From Pectinophora gossypiella (taxonomy: Eukaryota > Arthropoda > Insecta > Lepidoptera > Gelechiidae): 64,000 nucleotides of DNA. The first letter of the stretch is position 1. Every line of letters starts with the position of its first letter. The notes beneath the pieces are model-generated. The model was not told the DNA's origin. It made no database searches and worked only from the letters and a program-made list of their open reading frames with translations. Of the stretch, positions 1-10,768 are shown piece by piece. The stretch covers positions 8,308,001 through 8,372,000 of the forward strand of contig NC_065407.1 of the NCBI RefSeq assembly GCF_024362695.1. The letters run 5' to 3'. Both the position numbers and the translations under genes were made by a program.

Positions 1-19
1 AAACCAAGTTGTTTATAAC

Positions 20-427
20 ATGGCGATCTTGCACAGAGCACTCTTCACCTGGTTCATTTTCTTAGTGTTTTTAATATTGCTATGTCTCAGACTTGAATCA
101 AGAACTCATTGGAATTGGTTTATTGTTTTTATACCAATGTGGGTATACGATAGCATTCTATTGATATACGTGCTATTTCACATGGTGTCTCACTGTAGAA
201 ATGGCATTGAGAGATTTCGAGGCACCATCAACAAACATGTGTGGTATATTGCTGCTATCGGGCTGAAAATGGCAGCACAAATCATAATTTGTATAAAGCT
301 GGAGTATACTAAGGTAAATCTGCCTATATATGTGGTGATGACCCCTATATGGATGCTACTACCTGTTCTCTGTGTAGAAGTGTTTATGCACCTAATAAAA
401 CATTCAAGTGGAAGCAGCTGGTACTGA
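20..427 (+). CDS. TMEM60: Transmembrane protein 60 (TMEM60)
   Basis: Single-exon 135-residue protein. The family is a small group of multi-pass membrane proteins of unknown biochemical role, related to the TMEM185 group. Seen here: a hydrophobic N-terminal segment (about residues 7-25), then the WNWF and FIPMWVYDSILL stretch (31-52) that is typical of the family, then two more hydrophobic segments (about 75-92 and 100-124), giving about four membrane passes. Basic and polar residues (HCRNGIERFRG, about 58-68) lie in the central loop. The length is close to the vertebrate protein. The ATG at 20 gives the expected family N-terminus (short leader, then an LFTWFIF-like helix). Only 19 bases of upstream sequence are in the window, so its promoter cannot be assessed. 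Confidence 0.88.
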   Translation: MAILHRALFTWFIFLVFLILLCLRLESRTHWNWFIVFIPMWVYDSILLIYVLFHMVSHCRNGIERFRGTINKHVWYIAAIGLKMAAQIIICIKLEYTKVNLPIYVVMTPIWMLLPVLCVEVFMHLIKHSSGSSWY

Positions 428-675
428 TTGCCACAAGAGTTGTTGGTATAACAAAACAACGCCCACCTGACACCTTATTAACCATCTATATACCTTGAAC
501 TATTATAAACACAACATGTGACATCGGTGGGTTATAGATAATTTTAAACTTGGCACTGCTCAGTATGTTTGCATTATGTCAAAAACGTTAGTGTGTGCTA
601 AAAACCTTGGTGATATAACTATTCCATCAAAATAGAATAAACAGTGAATAACCATCGTTGAACGTGGAACAGCTG

Positions 676-1552
676 ATGGCAGCACCTATCAATATAACCG
701 AGGTACCGGTGGGGAGCCGAGTCGTGCTTAATTGCGACAGCAATGATGACGGCCACAACTTTATGTATTGGATTATTGATTCCAACCAGGTGATTGGCCC
801 TGCTAATCCTTATGATGCCAGGAAATATAAATTTGAAATTTTATCGGGAAAATTACACATTGATGTAAGTGTATACCTATTATATAAAATATTTTGTTAC
901 ATAACATTATATTCTCTGTGCTAGTATCTTAAATTCTGGATTGATCAATTTAAGTTTGAAATTTAATTTTCAGAATGTATCTCCCAATGAGTCTGGGTCC
1001 TACATGTGTGTCTCCAAAGAGTTAGAAAAAGGAGCATACAATGTGAGAGAAGTAGAAATGATAGTAAAAGGAGCATTTTCTACTATGGATGCTGTGAAAC
1101 TGGTTGCCATTGTTATGTCCATTATTGTAATAATAAGCTGTGCTGTGATATATTATCGTTTAAAGAAGGAATGGAGTAAATATGATGGAAGAACAGTTGT
1201 TCCAGGTATCAAATATATATTCTATGAAAATTATTCTTACACTATGTCTATAGGTTACTACATCCAGTGAAGTGGAATGGAGCGAAATTTGTTTATTTCA
1301 TTATACTAACTGTCCTCTTACTATAACTTGATTATTTTTACAGTTGATGAAGAAGATGAGGAAGTGGAAGGAGATGAAATATACAACCGTACTACAACCA
1401 ACATTAGCCAGCAAGCAGCATCAGTTCCAGGCCCAAGTAGGAACCAGTCTTCAGAACATCTACTCTATGGTATTGATAATCAAGGGCTTGACACCGACTT
1501 CAACTCAGTGTTTGAAAACATCCAGATAAAATCGCCTCCTAGTTTAATTTAA
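676..1552 (+). CDS. Single-pass immunoglobulin-domain membrane protein, N-terminus incomplete
   Basis: Three exons join in frame: 676-864, 974-1205 and 1344-1552, with GT-AG introns of 109 and 138 bp (630 nt, 209 aa from the ATG at 676). Residues about 8-90 form an Ig-like domain: a first cysteine in VVLNCDS, a tryptophan in YWIID, and ESGSYMC carrying the second cysteine. One hydrophobic helix follows (about 107-125, LVAIVMSIIVIISC), then a basic stop-transfer RLKKEW and an acidic, Ser/Thr/Asn-rich tail with two tyrosines (EIYNR, LLYGID) that do not fit the ITIM consensus. No signal peptide is visible and the frame is closed by a stop at 649, so a signal-peptide exon probably lies upstream, perhaps beyond TMEM60. 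I do not recognise the family. A cell-surface adhesion or receptor-like role is inference from architecture. Confidence 0.72.
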
Positions 1553-1607
1553 ATCAAGAATCATGCCAACAAAATGGAGTCATATAATTTCAAGACATAA
1601 TTAGAAT

Positions 1608-1613
1608 AATAAA
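1608..1613 (+). terminator. Polyadenylation signal AATAAA of the Ig-domain gene
   Basis: Canonical AATAAA 55 bases past the stop codon at 1552, on the same strand. It is the nearest canonical hexamer and probably sets the 3' end. Other A-rich variants follow further down. Confidence 0.5.
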
Positions 1614-2365
1614 TTACCATACACAAATTATTTATGTGATAGACAGGTAATGTACATAAATATTTATAAGGTAAAATTCATTTTTACATTTTGGTAAAGT
1701 TTATTGTTATGCTATACATTGTTTTGTATTCTATGCTATATATCTGAGTATGTTGGAATTCCAACCATAATAGAAGAAATAAAGAACCAAAGGCCAAATA
1801 CCAAGCTAGAGAACACCAGCAGCAGACTCAAAGAAAGAACATTCCATTGATATAGAGGACAGAAACAGGGGCCATGTAATCACAGGGTTATAATCACCCA
1901 CATATATACACTAAAACACCTGCTTGTGGTTGCCCAACTGAGCAATCACAAGTAGCTCGAAATTGGGGAGAAAAAAATATCTGATCAGATTCTAATTATA
2001 TCTACACTGAACTGAACAATAACTACACTGAACAATGTTTGAAGAATATATATAATTGCTATTGTCGCAAAATGTACATACGTGAATGTTTTATAAATAG
2101 AAGCTGCTGGCAAAGATCCACATTCTCAAAATAAATGATGCATGGTTTATTAAACTTAAGAGAACATTTTACTACTACTATTTGTAGCAATACAAGCAAT
2201 ATGTTAACTTTTAGCTACACAAAAATATGTATATTCGCCGCCAAATCAGTACGTGTATGTTTTGTAAAATAGCATTTTGTATGTATGGACTTATTGTTAT
2301 GAAATTTTATATTGCTGTAAATAGTTTAGAATATAGATAATAAATAAGGTTCACTTAAAAATAGT
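1614..2365. other. Intergenic AT-rich spacer between convergent genes
   Basis: About 750 bases between the 3' ends of the Ig-domain gene (+) and ANAPC4 (-). I see no ORF of note, no tRNA-like fold and no clear transposon ends. A further AATAAA lies near 2340 on the plus strand. Confidence 0.5.
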
Positions 2366-2371
2366 TTTATT
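2366..2371 (-). terminator. Polyadenylation signal of ANAPC4
   Basis: TTTATT on the plus strand reads AATAAA in the ANAPC4 direction, about 135 bases past the stop codon at 2505. It is the likeliest 3' processing signal for this gene. Confidence 0.45.
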
Positions 2372-2504
2372 AAGGTATTTAGGTTACAGTAAATAAAAGC
2401 TAGATAGTAATTGATGAGGAGGAGGTGTATACTATACCTCTGCCTACCTCTTCGGGGATACAGGCGTGATACAATGTTTCCAATATAAATATTTAACTAA
2501 AGTC

Positions 2505-5460
2505 TTAGGCAGGAGTAACTTGATCGTCGCTCTTGTTGGCTTGTGATTGTGGGGTCACATCTAAGGTGTCATCTTCTTCATCATCGCCATCAACTTCCAT
2601 TTCAAATACTCTCACTTTCCTATAGCTTTTCGCTAACACCACCGCAACTTTCCTACCACCTGACACTGCGATACGGTAGCCATCCATTTTGTCGAGAATC
2701 TTTGTTACTCCTTGATCCAACAATGGTGATATGTCCCTTCTGCTTATTTTATCAGTAAATACACAAGATTTCGATTTTATGTTGAACTGGGCTGAATTAT
2801 CCACAGCAATTTTCAGTGGCAGTTGAATGAATATAGAACTGTCACTATTATTTGGGTGACTGGTTAGTACGGACAGGTATTCTGAAGAATAGAACTGCAG
2901 ATCTAGAACAGCAATGTGTTCCTCATTCAGCAAGTCATTCCCAGTATCTTGTACTAAACATGGAGAAAAATAGTACTTGGTGGCTGTTGAATTACAAGCT
3001 TTTTCTTTAATATCTACAGACAAAAAGCATAAACCATCATGTCCTGCAGTAGTATTAACAAATGACAACATGAATCTTCGTTGTGTTGCATCAAATATTT
3101 GAGATACCCTTAAATTGTTTTGAAGGTCATCAGACTTATTTTCATAGCATCTAATATTAAACAGTATCGAAAAATATTTCCCAACATCCTTTTCTGTAAC
3201 ATCAAATACCTTATTTATGGCATTTTTCAGAAATTTCTGTTGTTGCACCAGTGAGAAACTTCTGAACTCTGCCATTGAAAATATAGTGTCACTATCCTTA
3301 ACCAAGCAGGGATTTTCCTTTAGGAACTTATGCCAAGGATTGTCTTCATCATCTGGTAAGATTGTTAAGTCTTGATCTTGTAAATATTGGCCTAATCTTT
3401 CTAAGTTGAATTTGACTGGTTTCTCTGATGTACTTTCTGTGCCCTCTGTTTGAACATTGTCAAAATTGTACAAAAACTCTGCAATATGGGTAAGATCTTG
3501 TTGTGTTATTTTGACTATTTCACTGGGAGTCTGTTCATCTAGAAGGCGAACTATTACAACAAACAACCATCTGAAAAATGCCTTGTAGTTGCGCATTGAG
3601 GAATCGATCACTTGTTGGAGCTCTAGGCATTTATTTAAAAATGCGCAACAAGCTCTTATTGCTTCTGTTACAGTTGTTTCTTCAAGGCCCAAAATCTGAA
3701 AAGGTAAAATAAACTGTCAAATGCCTGTGATCTCTGGGGTAGGGTGGCCAAACTCATAAGTAATTAGAAGACAACTAGAAGGTTTTTAATACAACTTTGA
3801 ATACTAAGTTCAAAAATAACTATATGGTTGGTCACAAGTAATCAGCTCATGGCCGATGATATAATAACTAAATACCTTGTATCTGTCAGGAACCCTTGTG
3901 AGGCCTCTTAGTTCAGCAAGATAATAGGTCAGACTCTGACCAACAATATTGAGCTGCTTCAAAACCAGTTTTTGTATTGTTGAGTAACTTAGTTCAACAG
4001 AACTGCCAAACTTCTTGAGTCCTTTAGCAGTTAATTCTTGTAGTAAGAACAGTTCCAGTTCATCTGATGGTACACCTGGAAAAATACAATACTTCATAAA
4101 TGTAATTAACAATAAATAGATAATCACTTTTGACTAAGTATAAAATTATATTCAATATTTAATTTGTTATTCAAAATAATTACACACAGTCACATATTGC
4201 ACGTAGGAATTGTATACCAACCTAACATAAGCAACTCCAACAAATCTGCCGAGACCCCTCCCTCAGGGACTGAAGCAGCATAGTAAGCCATTTTGGTATC
4301 CATTTCCAATAAAATATGCTCCCAGGCCTCAGTTATTGAAGTCATGGTCTGATCAAGATAGGACACCAAGTGGACAACCTGGCCATGTCTGTTTGCCACC
4401 ACAAACATTTCTTCAGCATAAGCTGACAACACACTGGTATTTATTAGAGACACAAACACATTATTAGTGCTCCTGTCTAAATAACAAACTTGCATCAGGC
4501 TGAAATCATTAGACAGACAGATATCAAGTACTTTATATTCACCACATTCGTCTTTAGCAACCTGTGCAAGGTGAATTGTTCCATAAGGATATCTTCCAAA
4601 GATGCTCATGTAGATGTACCCAGTTCCATAGCCAACTATCAACATATTCAGTTGTGTAGGTTCTTGAATCTCTTTCAAATCTTTCACATTGTCCTCTGGG
4701 CTGGGGTTCTTGAATCCACTGCTGAGTGAAGGGGGTTTTTGTAAGAAAATTGAAGGATCGTCCTGTAATTCAAATTTTAAAATTATTAATTGTTTTGAGA
4801 GAAAGAAATATGTAGTATTTAATTTGACTACTTACATAAATATTATACTCTGTGGCACTTTCCAAATTCCCTTCTCGCACAGCCCAAGTGACACATGTAA
4901 TACCATAGTGTTTAGTATCATCAAACTCCTCAGACTTTTCCAATTCCAAGTCATATTTATCAAGAACCTCTTTGTCTTCAATATCCACTATGTAAACACT
5001 GCCAGAGCTATAACCAATCGCCAGTGCCTAAAAACATTAAGTAGGTTACTTAAGATATCCAACAATAACTAACAAAAAGACAGATTATTTCATTAATGTA
5101 CCTTTCCGTCAGGGCGCCATGCCATAGCTCGAACAGTAACATTTTCTTTTGGTGGAGGCAGATTCCATACTTTCTGCCAATGAAGCCTGTGTACTTGTAC
5201 TTCACCTTAAATATAATAGGATTATTAAAAAATGACTTAATTGAGGGGAGGTCTGTGCCCAGCAGTGGGACGTATATAGGCTATTTATGTATGTTATGAC
5301 TTAATTAAATTATCTTTTACTTTACCTACTTTTACTATTTTATAAACAAACCTTTAAAATTGCTTATGGCCAGTAAGTCTAGTCTGTTGCTCCAAACCAT
5401 GTGCTCTACCTGATTAGCAACATGTCTCTCCTCCATTTGGCGCATTCCACAATGATACAT
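2505..5460 (-). CDS. ANAPC4: Anaphase-promoting complex subunit 4
   Basis: Six exons on the minus strand: 5460-5352, 5205-5102, 5027-4836, 4762-4222, 4075-3876 and 3695-2505. Every junction is GT-AG, phases match, and the sum is 2337 nt (778 aa plus stop), close to vertebrate APC4. The N-terminal third is the APC4 WD40-type propeller region (for example MVWSNRLDLLAISN, MAWRPDGKALAIGYSSG). The middle carries the helical APC4 long domain (ELTAKGLKKFGSSVELSYSTI, then VIDSSMRNYKAFFRWLFVVI), which is the most diagnostic stretch. The end has RKVAVVLAKSYRKVRVFEME followed by an acidic tail. The product is a scaffold subunit of the APC/C, the nuclear E3 ubiquitin ligase that drives anaphase and mitotic exit. 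The start at 5460 gives a methionine just before the first propeller strand. Intron 1 holds a tiny SINE insertion. Confidence 0.95.
5243..5295 (+). mobile_element. 53-bp 5'-truncated SINE tail in ANAPC4 intron 1
   Basis: Holds the lepidopteran SINE tail words GAGGGGAGG, CTGTGCCCAGCAGTGGGAC and GTATATAGGC, also seen at about 45090-45130. It is flanked on both sides by an exact 11-bp direct repeat ATGACTTAATT (5232-5242 and 5296-5306). The duplication shows target-primed insertion of a heavily truncated copy, antisense to ANAPC4 and inside intron 1 (5206-5351). Confidence 0.85.
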
Positions 5461-7014
5461 TTTTGCTAGCTATATTAACAACAAAACATTGGCAAATTCT
5501 GCTATCAATTGATATCATAAATAACGGACAATTTATTATCACTTCATGCAGCCAGCCGGTTCATTAATCTTCTGTCAACAGCTTTACGCGATTTGTTTTC
5601 TTTATAATTAAATATTTTTATCCAAAACGAAATAGGAAGGACATAGAAATAAATAACGTATGAATGAACTTCAGTTTTCAGCCACAGCACCACAGACTAG
5701 TAAGAGATACTACGTATCACAGCACGGCTGACGCAATCTCATAAAAAAGTTTTTGGCTTATAAGAGGCGGGGGATATGTCAACCGCGTCCCTCACGCACC
5801 CAACTTCAACCCCACTAGGTATGATCAGATCAATAACGATATTCATGATTGCATGGGCTTTTGTTGCGATTTCCGATATCGTCTTCGATGAAGTAAATCG
5901 TTAACGATCTTGATATACTCTATCGATTCGTCGTTGCGATCGGTCTGAAGCGACGGATCGTACAGACGAATCGTACCTACCGTATATGGGCCCCTTTATG
6001 GCCATCCAATGAAAAGCCGATGACGTAAGTGTTACCATTAAATTGGTATCTCCAACAAAGGACGTAAAGTTTACTACTGAAAATTAAATGAATTACTGAC
6101 TAATATAATATATTTATTACTGTTACTTGTCACATACATACAAATCATTAAAACTGTAAGTAAACCTTTTATTAAAAATTCATAATTGCCTTACAAAGTA
6201 ATTAAAAACATGGTCATGGGTAATTTATTTTTTTGAAAATGTTAGCTGTCACTTTTGAGCATACCTTGGTTTTCTTATACCATGAACCCCAACGACAATG
6301 AGAGCTCAGTGACATTAACTTTTTTTTTTGTTATAATGTTAATCGCCGTTCGGTGCGCACACGTTTTTTCACCAGAAGTTTTCGTGACATTTTTCTGTGT
6401 TACTTCATTATATTTATAAGTGCTTCGAGTCAAGCCTTGCATCGATATTATACAGTGACAATATCCAGAAGTTTCATCGTGTTTTCGAGCTTAGAGATAC
6501 ATTAACCTTGTGACTCTTTTTGTTCGTGATGATAAAATTTTTCGATTCACGTATTATATTTGCTATAAATAAGTGGTGCAAGTGCAACATTATAAATATA
6601 CTTGTAAAGGACACCTGTGGATTGAAAGTTGAATTATGCGACTGTCAAAGATACCAGAAAAACATTTATAAAATTTAAAAATAAATGTTAAAAATACAAA
6701 ATATATTGTTTTATTTAATAATCCAAATACGTAAGACGAACCCTTTTCAGCTACGAAAAGTTATCCTCCCTCATAAACATAAAGCGTATTATCCGAGTGA
6801 AATTGGCAGAATTAACTTATTGTCTTTGCATTTCTCTAAGGCCCAGAAATCATAAAAAAATAGAATTAATCAAAAACTACTAGATGCCAAATTCAATTTT
6901 ACCCCGTCTATAACCTGACAAAAATATCTATGGAAGTGGGTCTGATGCGTAGTATCTTCTTTTAATCTGTAGTGTTTTCTATTAGTCTGTGTCTGTGACG
7001 ACAGGCAAACCAAA
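5461..7014. other. Intergenic region upstream of ANAPC4
   Basis: Contains the presumed ANAPC4 promoter (no clear TATA box) and the 25-bp repeated word at 5691. Around 5870-5960 there is a GC-mixed stretch with repeated ATCG-containing words, then AT-rich DNA. Nothing coding is supported. A partial TTAGTCTGTG word occurs near 6981-6990. Confidence 0.5.
5691..5715 (-). promoter_or_regulatory. Copy A of a repeated upstream word (ANAPC4)
   Basis: Plus strand reads CACAGACTAG then TAAGAGATACTACGT. It is 24/25 identical to the reverse complement of 10769-10793. It lies 231 bases upstream of the ANAPC4 ATG, oriented TCTCTTACTAGTCTGTG toward the gene. The homology does not extend clearly past the 25 bases. 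A core-promoter or transcription-factor site is inference; a dispersed repeat remnant is the alternative. Confidence 0.45.
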
Positions 7015-7022
7015 ATACTTGG

Positions 7023-7562
7023 TAGGGATGGCGATTCATTCCAAAAAAGATCGATTTTTAAATCGATTCGAATCGTGACCTGATGAATCGATCCACAAAA
7101 AAATCGAGATCTAAAATATCGATTTCCAAAAAATCGATCTTTTTTCCAATTTTCTATTACAATATAAACAGTCACTTAGTCAAAAAACGAACAAACAACA
7201 ATTTGTTGTCAACAAACAAATTAATCGAATGATGTGATGACGCAATCACAGAACAGATAAAAAAAGTCACTCAGTCATTATAAACGTAACTTTTTTCTAT
7301 TGAAAAGAAGTGAGGCGAAGGAAACTAAACACACAGCCATCTCGTAAGTTTTTGAGTAATTAACCAGCAGCACTCTTGTAATACGGGCACCTACAACTAA
7401 TTGTATGGTTAATACAAAAACAAAAAAAATCGAATGTCGATTTTAAAGGGTGATGTATCGATCCAATGAATCGATCCAGTACTACATATCGATTTAAAAA
7501 ATCGATTTTCTTGGCTCGAAAAATCGATTTTTCGATTAATCGATCTCAGATCGCCATCTCTA
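7023..7562. mobile_element. hAT-type non-autonomous element (MITE), 540 bp
   Basis: Both ends carry a short inverted repeat: TAGGGATGGCGAT on the left, and on the right ATCGCCATCTCTA, whose reverse complement TAGAGATGGCGAT differs at one position. An exact 8-bp direct repeat ATACTTGG flanks it (7015-7022 and 7563-7570). An 8-bp duplication is the hallmark of hAT transposition. The arms near both ends are dense in AAATCGATTTTT words, so they can fold back. The interior has no transposase reading frame, so it depended on another copy's enzyme. Confidence 0.85.
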
Positions 7563-7570
7563 ATACTTGG

Positions 7571-8317
7571 TCCTTGGCACAGACCAGTCCTTGGTGACAG
7601 TCTGTGAGCCACAGGCCACAGCCGGTCGGCCAATGCCAAGGACCGCCAATGCGGTCGGCTGATTGACAATTTTTTCCGGCTATGGCCTTAGAGCTTTTTA
7701 AGCCTCTGACTGGTCTTTGGTGGGTAGTTCTTGATCACCGGAAGCCAAGTAAAAGATTTTCTATTTTTGCGTTTACGGTTGACTTCCGATGTTTAGTTTT
7801 TAGCCGCTATTTCTTTAGCTAGAGAAAAAATAAACTACTTCATAAGGAAAAGAATATGAATTTGGATGATTTTACTTTATGCCGGACGATTTTAATGCTA
7901 TGCTAAAAGAATATACCTGATTCACCACGAATAGCACTCAGAAATAATGTAGTTTTCTATCGGTGAAAGAATTCTAAATTGGTTCAGTAGTTCCAGAACC
8001 TTTACAAACAAAGTTTACAAACAAACAATCTCATAACATCTCTTTATTATTAGCGTAGATCAAATGTGGGTCACTTGAGGAATTCGTGCCCGCCCCATTA
8101 AGCAGGACGGACGTGATTTCATTTATGTACAAACATTATTTAAATGAAGCGAATTAAGAAACTTAGTTTTGCAATAAAAAACACGAATGTGGCACCCATA
8201 AATACTCCATTTGATGAGAGGGGTGGACGGACAACCTGTGCCCATCAGTATATTTAAAATGATTTCTTACTGTTGCTGAAGCTTAACAAAAAATTGAATA
8301 TTTTATATACCTATAGT
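7571..8317. other. Intergenic, with local G+C-rich repeats and a worn SINE tail
   Basis: Bases 7575-7750 hold related words (GACCAGTCCTTGG, GACTGGTCTTTGG, GGCCACAGCCGGTCGGCC) that can pair locally. Bases about 8208-8260 resemble the SINE tail (GATGAGAGGGG, CTGTGCCCATCAGT) in worn form. No gene is seen. Confidence 0.4.
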
Positions 8318-8545
8318 GAGCAGCTGTGGTACCCCAGTTGGACGCTTGCCGCTCACTTTGAGGTCGCAGGTTCGAATCCAGAACAGGGCTAAACCAATGA
8401 TTGTCGAATTTATATTTGGATCATAAATGATTATCACATGCTCAGCAGTGAAAAAAAAAACATAGTGAGGAAACCCACATTCTCGGAAATGCATTTTCGG
8501 AGCTATGTGACCTCACATAATTATATATTGGGCTGGTTTTCCTTT
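8318..8545 (+). repeat. tRNA-like SINE copy (second SINE lineage)
   Basis: Head with a Pol III box A-like stretch (TGGTACCCCAGTTGG), GCTTGCCGCTCACTTTGAGG, and a box B GGTTCGAATCC at about 8371-8381. The body contains GGGCTAAACCAATGATTGTC and a long A run. A fragment of the same family lies on the minus strand at 35095-35170. The ends are not sharply defined and I found no clean target duplication. Confidence 0.6.
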
Positions 8546-8737
8546 GATCATAAATAATGTAAATATCGGGCAAGAAAATGAAGTTCAAAGATAGATAAAC
8601 TAAAATAAATAAATGTGATTATGGTAGAAAATGTGTTTAGTATTATTCCTTTAAACAAAGAAACAACAGAATTAAACAGAAAAATTGCACTTATCTAGAC
8701 TTAAAACTATGTATTAAGTTGATAAGCATTGCTTCTG

Positions 8738-9625
8738 TCAATCATCACAACACAATCCGAAAAAATCATTGAATGATTGATTTAGTCCACGCTCTTCCAT
8801 AAACTTTGAGAAGCTACTCATATCTGCATGTTTACTATGTCTTGATGATGGATTTTGAAAACTTATTTCTTCAAATTTATCAAATTTTTGCTGTTGTTTT
8901 TGTTCAGATAATTCAAAAACTTCAGTTTTCCTTATTATAATTTTCTTCCAACACATTGATTTTATATCCTTCCACCATTCTTTACAATCTGCAGAAGTTC
9001 CTTCAATACACACTATACCAGGTTTGCCCGGTAAACAAAATCCAGTCAAATGCAATTCTTTAGCTAACTTAACAATCTCTTCCCTTTTCCTCTTATTATA
9101 AATGTGATGAGAATATATCCACAACCTTACAAATTTTTCATCTAGAGGTTCCGTTTCATCTTTATTTTGTGGTAAAGGTTTACTAGCCTTAGTTTGATTA
9201 CTTATAAAAATATATATATTTTCTTGAAGCCATGATATTGCTGTGTATATACACACTTCTCCATAATAGTTGCTTTTAAGATGATCAGACAGTTCTGTAT
9301 TTAAAGCTGTCTCTTGCTGACGATTTAGTTGATTGCATCTCACAAAAATATCAGGTTCCTCAGATGGATAAAAGCCAGGCAAATTAATGCAAACTTCTAG
9401 TTTCAACCCATTTTGTATCAAGTTAATGGTAAAATCCAAATTATTTGGAGTATATTCTGACTTGCACTCTAAATAATTCTGAATGTCATCTAAGACATTA
9501 TTGTCAGTTAATACAATTTCACCATTATTAGGGTACATTGACTTCAATAATTCAAATTCACTTAGTTGTTGTGATAAACAGTCAACAATTTTATCTCTCA
9601 AAGACTCATCTAAGTTTAAAGTCAT
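8738..9625 (-). CDS. RWDD2: RWD domain-containing protein 2
   Basis: Single-exon 295-residue protein. Residues about 14-130 form an RWD domain: ELLKSMYPNNGEI near the start, the YPSEEPDI motif (Tyr-Pro-x-x-x-Pro, the RWD signature), and EVCIYTAISWLQENI at the end. Residues about 165-280 match the RWDD2 C-terminal DUF1115 region (LWIYSHHIYNKRKREEI, LTGFCLPGKPGIVCIEG). Length and domain order match vertebrate RWDD2A and RWDD2B; I cannot assign the paralogue. RWD domains are protein-interaction folds related to E2 enzymes without the catalytic cysteine. The biochemical role of RWDD2 is not known to me. The start codon has adenines at -1 to -3 and is followed directly by MTLNLDESL. It diverges from COPS3. 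Confidence 0.9.
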   Translation of the reverse strand: MTLNLDESLRDKIVDCLSQQLSEFELLKSMYPNNGEIVLTDNNVLDDIQNYLECKSEYTPNNLDFTINLIQNGLKLEVCINLPGFYPSEEPDIFVRCNQLNRQQETALNTELSDHLKSNYYGEVCIYTAISWLQENIYIFISNQTKASKPLPQNKDETEPLDEKFVRLWIYSHHIYNKRKREEIVKLAKELHLTGFCLPGKPGIVCIEGTSADCKEWWKDIKSMCWKKIIIRKTEVFELSEQKQQQKFDKFEEISFQNPSSRHSKHADMSSFSKFMEERGLNQSFNDFFGLCCDD

Positions 9626-10117
9626 TTTAGATTGTAGGTAAATCTTGGACGATTAACTTCGACGTGTAAAGTAAATATAACCTGAAACGTTAAAATGTTA
9701 ATTAGATATTTATCACTTATACAAATAATTTTATTGTTATACTTAGTTAGAGCCAATATTATTAAAAGATCGGAGGTGTTTCATTTACTTTGATTATAAT
9801 ACACATTACAATTTCATGTAAAAACAGCTGAATGTACAGGAATAAATTAATTATTTCCACTTTATAATTATCATTATTTTCTTTAGCTCACTATCTATAG
9901 TTAGTTCCACAGACTACTAAGAGAGAACCTAGTTTAGTTCTTATTTATCTTTTTTGAGTACCTACCTACCTTATACCTATCTTTCTGTCAGTCACCTGTC
10001 AGTCCAGTCCACAGACCAAGTAGAGATGAGGTAGAGATGCTACGCACAAAGACCTTTGGCTACGCATTTCAGTCAGTCAATCTGTCAGCACCGTCAAGAG
10101 CAACAAGAGGCTATTGG
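9626..10117. other. Divergent RWDD2-COPS3 intergenic region, left part
   Basis: Holds the presumed RWDD2 promoter and two relatives of the repeated word: CACAGACTACTAAGAGA at 9908-9924, and CACAGACCAAG with GTAGAGATGCTACGC at 10010-10046. No TATA box is obvious and nothing coding is seen. Confidence 0.45.
9908..9924 (-). promoter_or_regulatory. Copy B (short) of the repeated upstream word, near RWDD2
   Basis: CACAGACTACTAAGAGA on the plus strand matches the first 17 bases of copies A and C at all but the variable tenth base. It lies 283 bases upstream of the RWDD2 ATG, in the same orientation relative to the gene as copies A and C. A more diverged relative follows at 10010-10046. Confidence 0.35.
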
Positions 10118-10762
10118 AGTGTTGCCCGATAATCGATTATCGATTAATAATCGTTTATATTGATCCAATCGATTGTATCTACTATCGATTATATTGACAT
10201 ATTGGTTAATTTAATACTATGTGTATTTAATACTAGGTACTTTACTTCATCCGAAGGAAAAACAATTAAGGTAAGGTAAGAGTAGTTAGTGTCTTTAATA
10301 AGTTAGGTACATTTTAATAACTGGTAGGTAGGTACAGTGCGTGAAAAATCGTGGCAGTAGGTCATCTACTTCTACAAACTCATCAATTTTTAAATGTTGA
10401 ACCACTAAGAATCTAAATAAAAGAGAACGAAAACTCCTACCTAGGTATCAACATCGTATCACGCATGCGTAACGTAGCCGCGCGTAGGTTTAGCGTTGTT
10501 CGACTTACATTGTGGCACAGTAAAAACTCAAAATCTTAATTAAACATTTGCAACAAGAAAAATTCCCACTATCGTTTTTAGTACAATCAAATAGACGTTC
10601 CATTTTTTTTGTTACGGTGTCACTAACAACCTATATACTATTGTCGAATACTATCGTTCATCATCATTGTTGATTATATTTCTCAATACTTCGATATAAT
10701 CATATAATATATAATCCATACAATATATTTAATCGATATACAGTCGATTGTCGGGCAACACT
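10118..10762. mobile_element. MITE-like element with AGTGTTGCCCGA inverted ends
   Basis: The left end reads AGTGTTGCCCGATAATCG and the right end is its complement over the first 12 bases (TCGGGCAACACT at 10751-10762), followed by further ATCGAT-rich arms. The 645-bp interior has no transposase frame. The flanks (CTATTGGA and TAATTGAA) agree at only five of eight positions, so the target duplication is worn or misjudged. A hAT-type origin is plausible from end sequence and size but unproven. Confidence 0.6.
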
Positions 10763-10768
10763 AATTGA

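Noticed and set aside
7409..7669. 86-codon minus-strand ORF (also 6870-7175)
   Set aside because: Both lie across the hAT-type MITE and its flanks and read its ATCGATTTT words; no transposase motif.
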